A stretch of DNA of 16,568 nt from Methanobrevibacter sp. (GTDB lineage: Archaea; Methanobacteriota; Methanobacteria; Methanobacteriales; Methanobacteriaceae): positions 1-16,568 of the forward strand of contig JADLKP010000025.1 of NCBI GenBank assembly GCA_016838945.1, read 5' to 3'. The notes beneath the pieces are model-generated. The model saw only the letters and a list, made by a program, of their open reading frames with translations. It ran no database searches and was not told where the DNA came from. Shown in pieces: positions 15,876 to 16,568 of this stretch; the stretch's first letter is position 1, and the number at the start of each line of letters is the position of its first letter. The position numbers and the translations under genes were made by a program.

Positions 15876-16363
15876 ATGACTCACTTATCGTAAGACCAAT
15901 TACTATATCTGAAATTGGTTTCCTCGATAAAATGCTATATAATGCCATTTTTGTGCCTCCGGGAAATGAAAGGCTTCCAGATAACATTATTGAGCACCCT
16001 GAAATATCAAAATATATAAAGGATTTCGGTAGAGAAGGTGATATATGCTTTGTTGCCCAACTAAATGGAGACTTGGTTGGAGCAATATGGACAAGACATT
16101 TCAACGAAACAAATAAAGCATATGGATTTGTTGATTCTGACACTCCTGAACTAAGTATGGCAGTGTATGAACAATTTCGAAATAAAGGAATAGGAACAAA
16201 GCTCCTTATTACAATGATTAAAGCCTTGACTGATAAAGGTTATAGAAAAGTCTCTTTAAGCGTTGACATAATAAATTATGCTTATGATCTTTATAAAAAA
16301 ATCGGTTTTAAAGACTATAAATTGATTGGTGAATCTATGACCATGATTTTAAAATTAAAATAA
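15872..16363 (+). CDS. GNAT-family N-acetyltransferase
   Basis: This is a 163-residue acetyl-CoA-dependent N-acetyltransferase. It opens with the usual 'V-R-P-I-T-I-S-E-I' strand and shows the acetyl-CoA loop R103-N-K-G106-I-G108 preceded by the 'L-S-M-A-V' strand. It ends with a 'L-Y-K-K-I-G-F' helix-strand as in GNAT motif B. There are no added domains and no signal peptide. It shares cassette 15375-16496 with the broken GNAT upstream, overlapping it by four bases (ATGA), so the two were one translationally coupled unit. The substrate is unknown. Confidence 0.92.
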   Translation: MNDSLIVRPITISEIGFLDKMLYNAIFVPPGNERLPDNIIEHPEISKYIKDFGREGDICFVAQLNGDLVGAIWTRHFNETNKAYGFVDSDTPELSMAVYEQFRNKGIGTKLLITMIKALTDKGYRKVSLSVDIINYAYDLYKKIGFKDYKLIGESMTMILKLK

Positions 16364-16504
16364 ATGGCAGCACAGAACAAACGGTATAGTTAATTGCCGG
16401 TGCAGTGTGTATTAGAGCGGTACAGCTCGTATCAAAAGTTGGTGTAACCTGATACGGAAGTGCTTCAAAATCGGCAACTAACCATACCGCCAAGCGTTAA
16501 ACGA
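16364..16504 (+). repeat. attC-like palindromic element 6
   Basis: Core AAC is at 16376-16378 and GTT at 16496-16498 (123 bases), with right core GTTAAAC, which fits the canonical integron GTTRRRY. The arms CGGTATAGTTAATTGCCGG and TCGGCAACTAACCATACCG pair. It is a near copy of element 5. Just left of the core, TGGCAGCACA (16365-16374) pairs at 8 of 10 positions with TGTGCAACCA (15375-15384), the start of the same cassette. Confidence 0.8.
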
Positions 16505-16509
16505 TTACC

Positions 16510-16568
16510 ATGAGAAAGCGATGTTTAATGGGAGTGCACTTGTTTGAATGCAGGGAATATCGACTCTA
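16510..16568 (+). CDS. Possible start of the next cassette gene (runs off the window)
   Basis: An ATG at 16510, about a dozen bases after the last cassette boundary, opens a frame that stays open for the remaining 19 codons. Position and orientation fit the other cassettes, but the stretch is too short to recognise or to exclude chance. Confidence 0.25.
   Translation, partial: MRKRCLMGVHLFECREYRL

Noticed and set aside
702..16504. CRISPR array made of the repeated palindromes
   Set aside because: The units are over 120 bases, lie 0.7-10 kb apart with genes between them, and no cas genes are present.

Overview
The window looks like chromosomal or other accessory DNA of a member of the Bacteroidota. 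It is AT-rich, its genes lack clear Shine-Dalgarno sequences, one secreted protein has a signal peptide ending in the Cys-Gln style common in that phylum, and the one promoter candidate follows the Bacteroidota TAnnTTTG pattern. All supported genes lie on the + strand.

Layout: the window reads as an array of gene cassettes separated by six palindromic elements of about 121-124 bp (core AAC to core GTT: 707-828, 1956-2076, 4262-4384, 5459-5582, 15254-15376, 16376-16498). The elements behave like integron attC sites. Each is an imperfect inverted repeat bounded by AAC and GTT (GTG in one), and the bases just after one element pair with the bases just before the next. That is expected if each cassette carries its own half-site at its start. 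No integrase, transposase or relaxase gene is visible, so this is a CALIN-like array or the inner part of one. In order, the cassettes hold a RimJ/RimL-type GNAT acetyltransferase (116-664), a secreted protein of unknown function (860-1951), a large P-loop ATPase with a zinc-ribbon-like motif and a winged-helix end (2126-4246), a protein resembling DUF6414 (4408-5445), a defence operon of about 9.8 kb, a pair of GNAT genes with the first broken (15411-16363), and the start of a further cassette.

The defence operon is the main feature: hsdM (5889-7430), hsdS (7423-8631), a 1042-residue SIR2-APAZ-Argonaute fusion (8628-11756) and hsdR (11769-14996). The genes overlap or nearly touch. The Argonaute half keeps MID and PIWI landmarks but lacks recognisable catalytic DEDX residues, as in short prokaryotic Argonautes whose partner SIR2 domain degrades NAD+ when a guide finds an invader. 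A complete type I restriction-modification system therefore appears joined in one transcription unit to a single-chain abortive-infection Argonaute. The operon is also bracketed, inside its cassette, by a second repeat family: a folded hairpin of about 56 bp in direct orientation, plus a 19-bp exact inverted repeat.

How the parts could work together (inference): HsdM and HsdS mark self DNA and, with HsdR, cleave unmodified DNA, while the SIR2-Argonaute acts as a second, suicidal layer. The smaller cassettes are typical array cargo (acetyltransferases, unknown proteins, a possible defence ATPase). They probably rely on outside promoters, because no promoter is evident in them.
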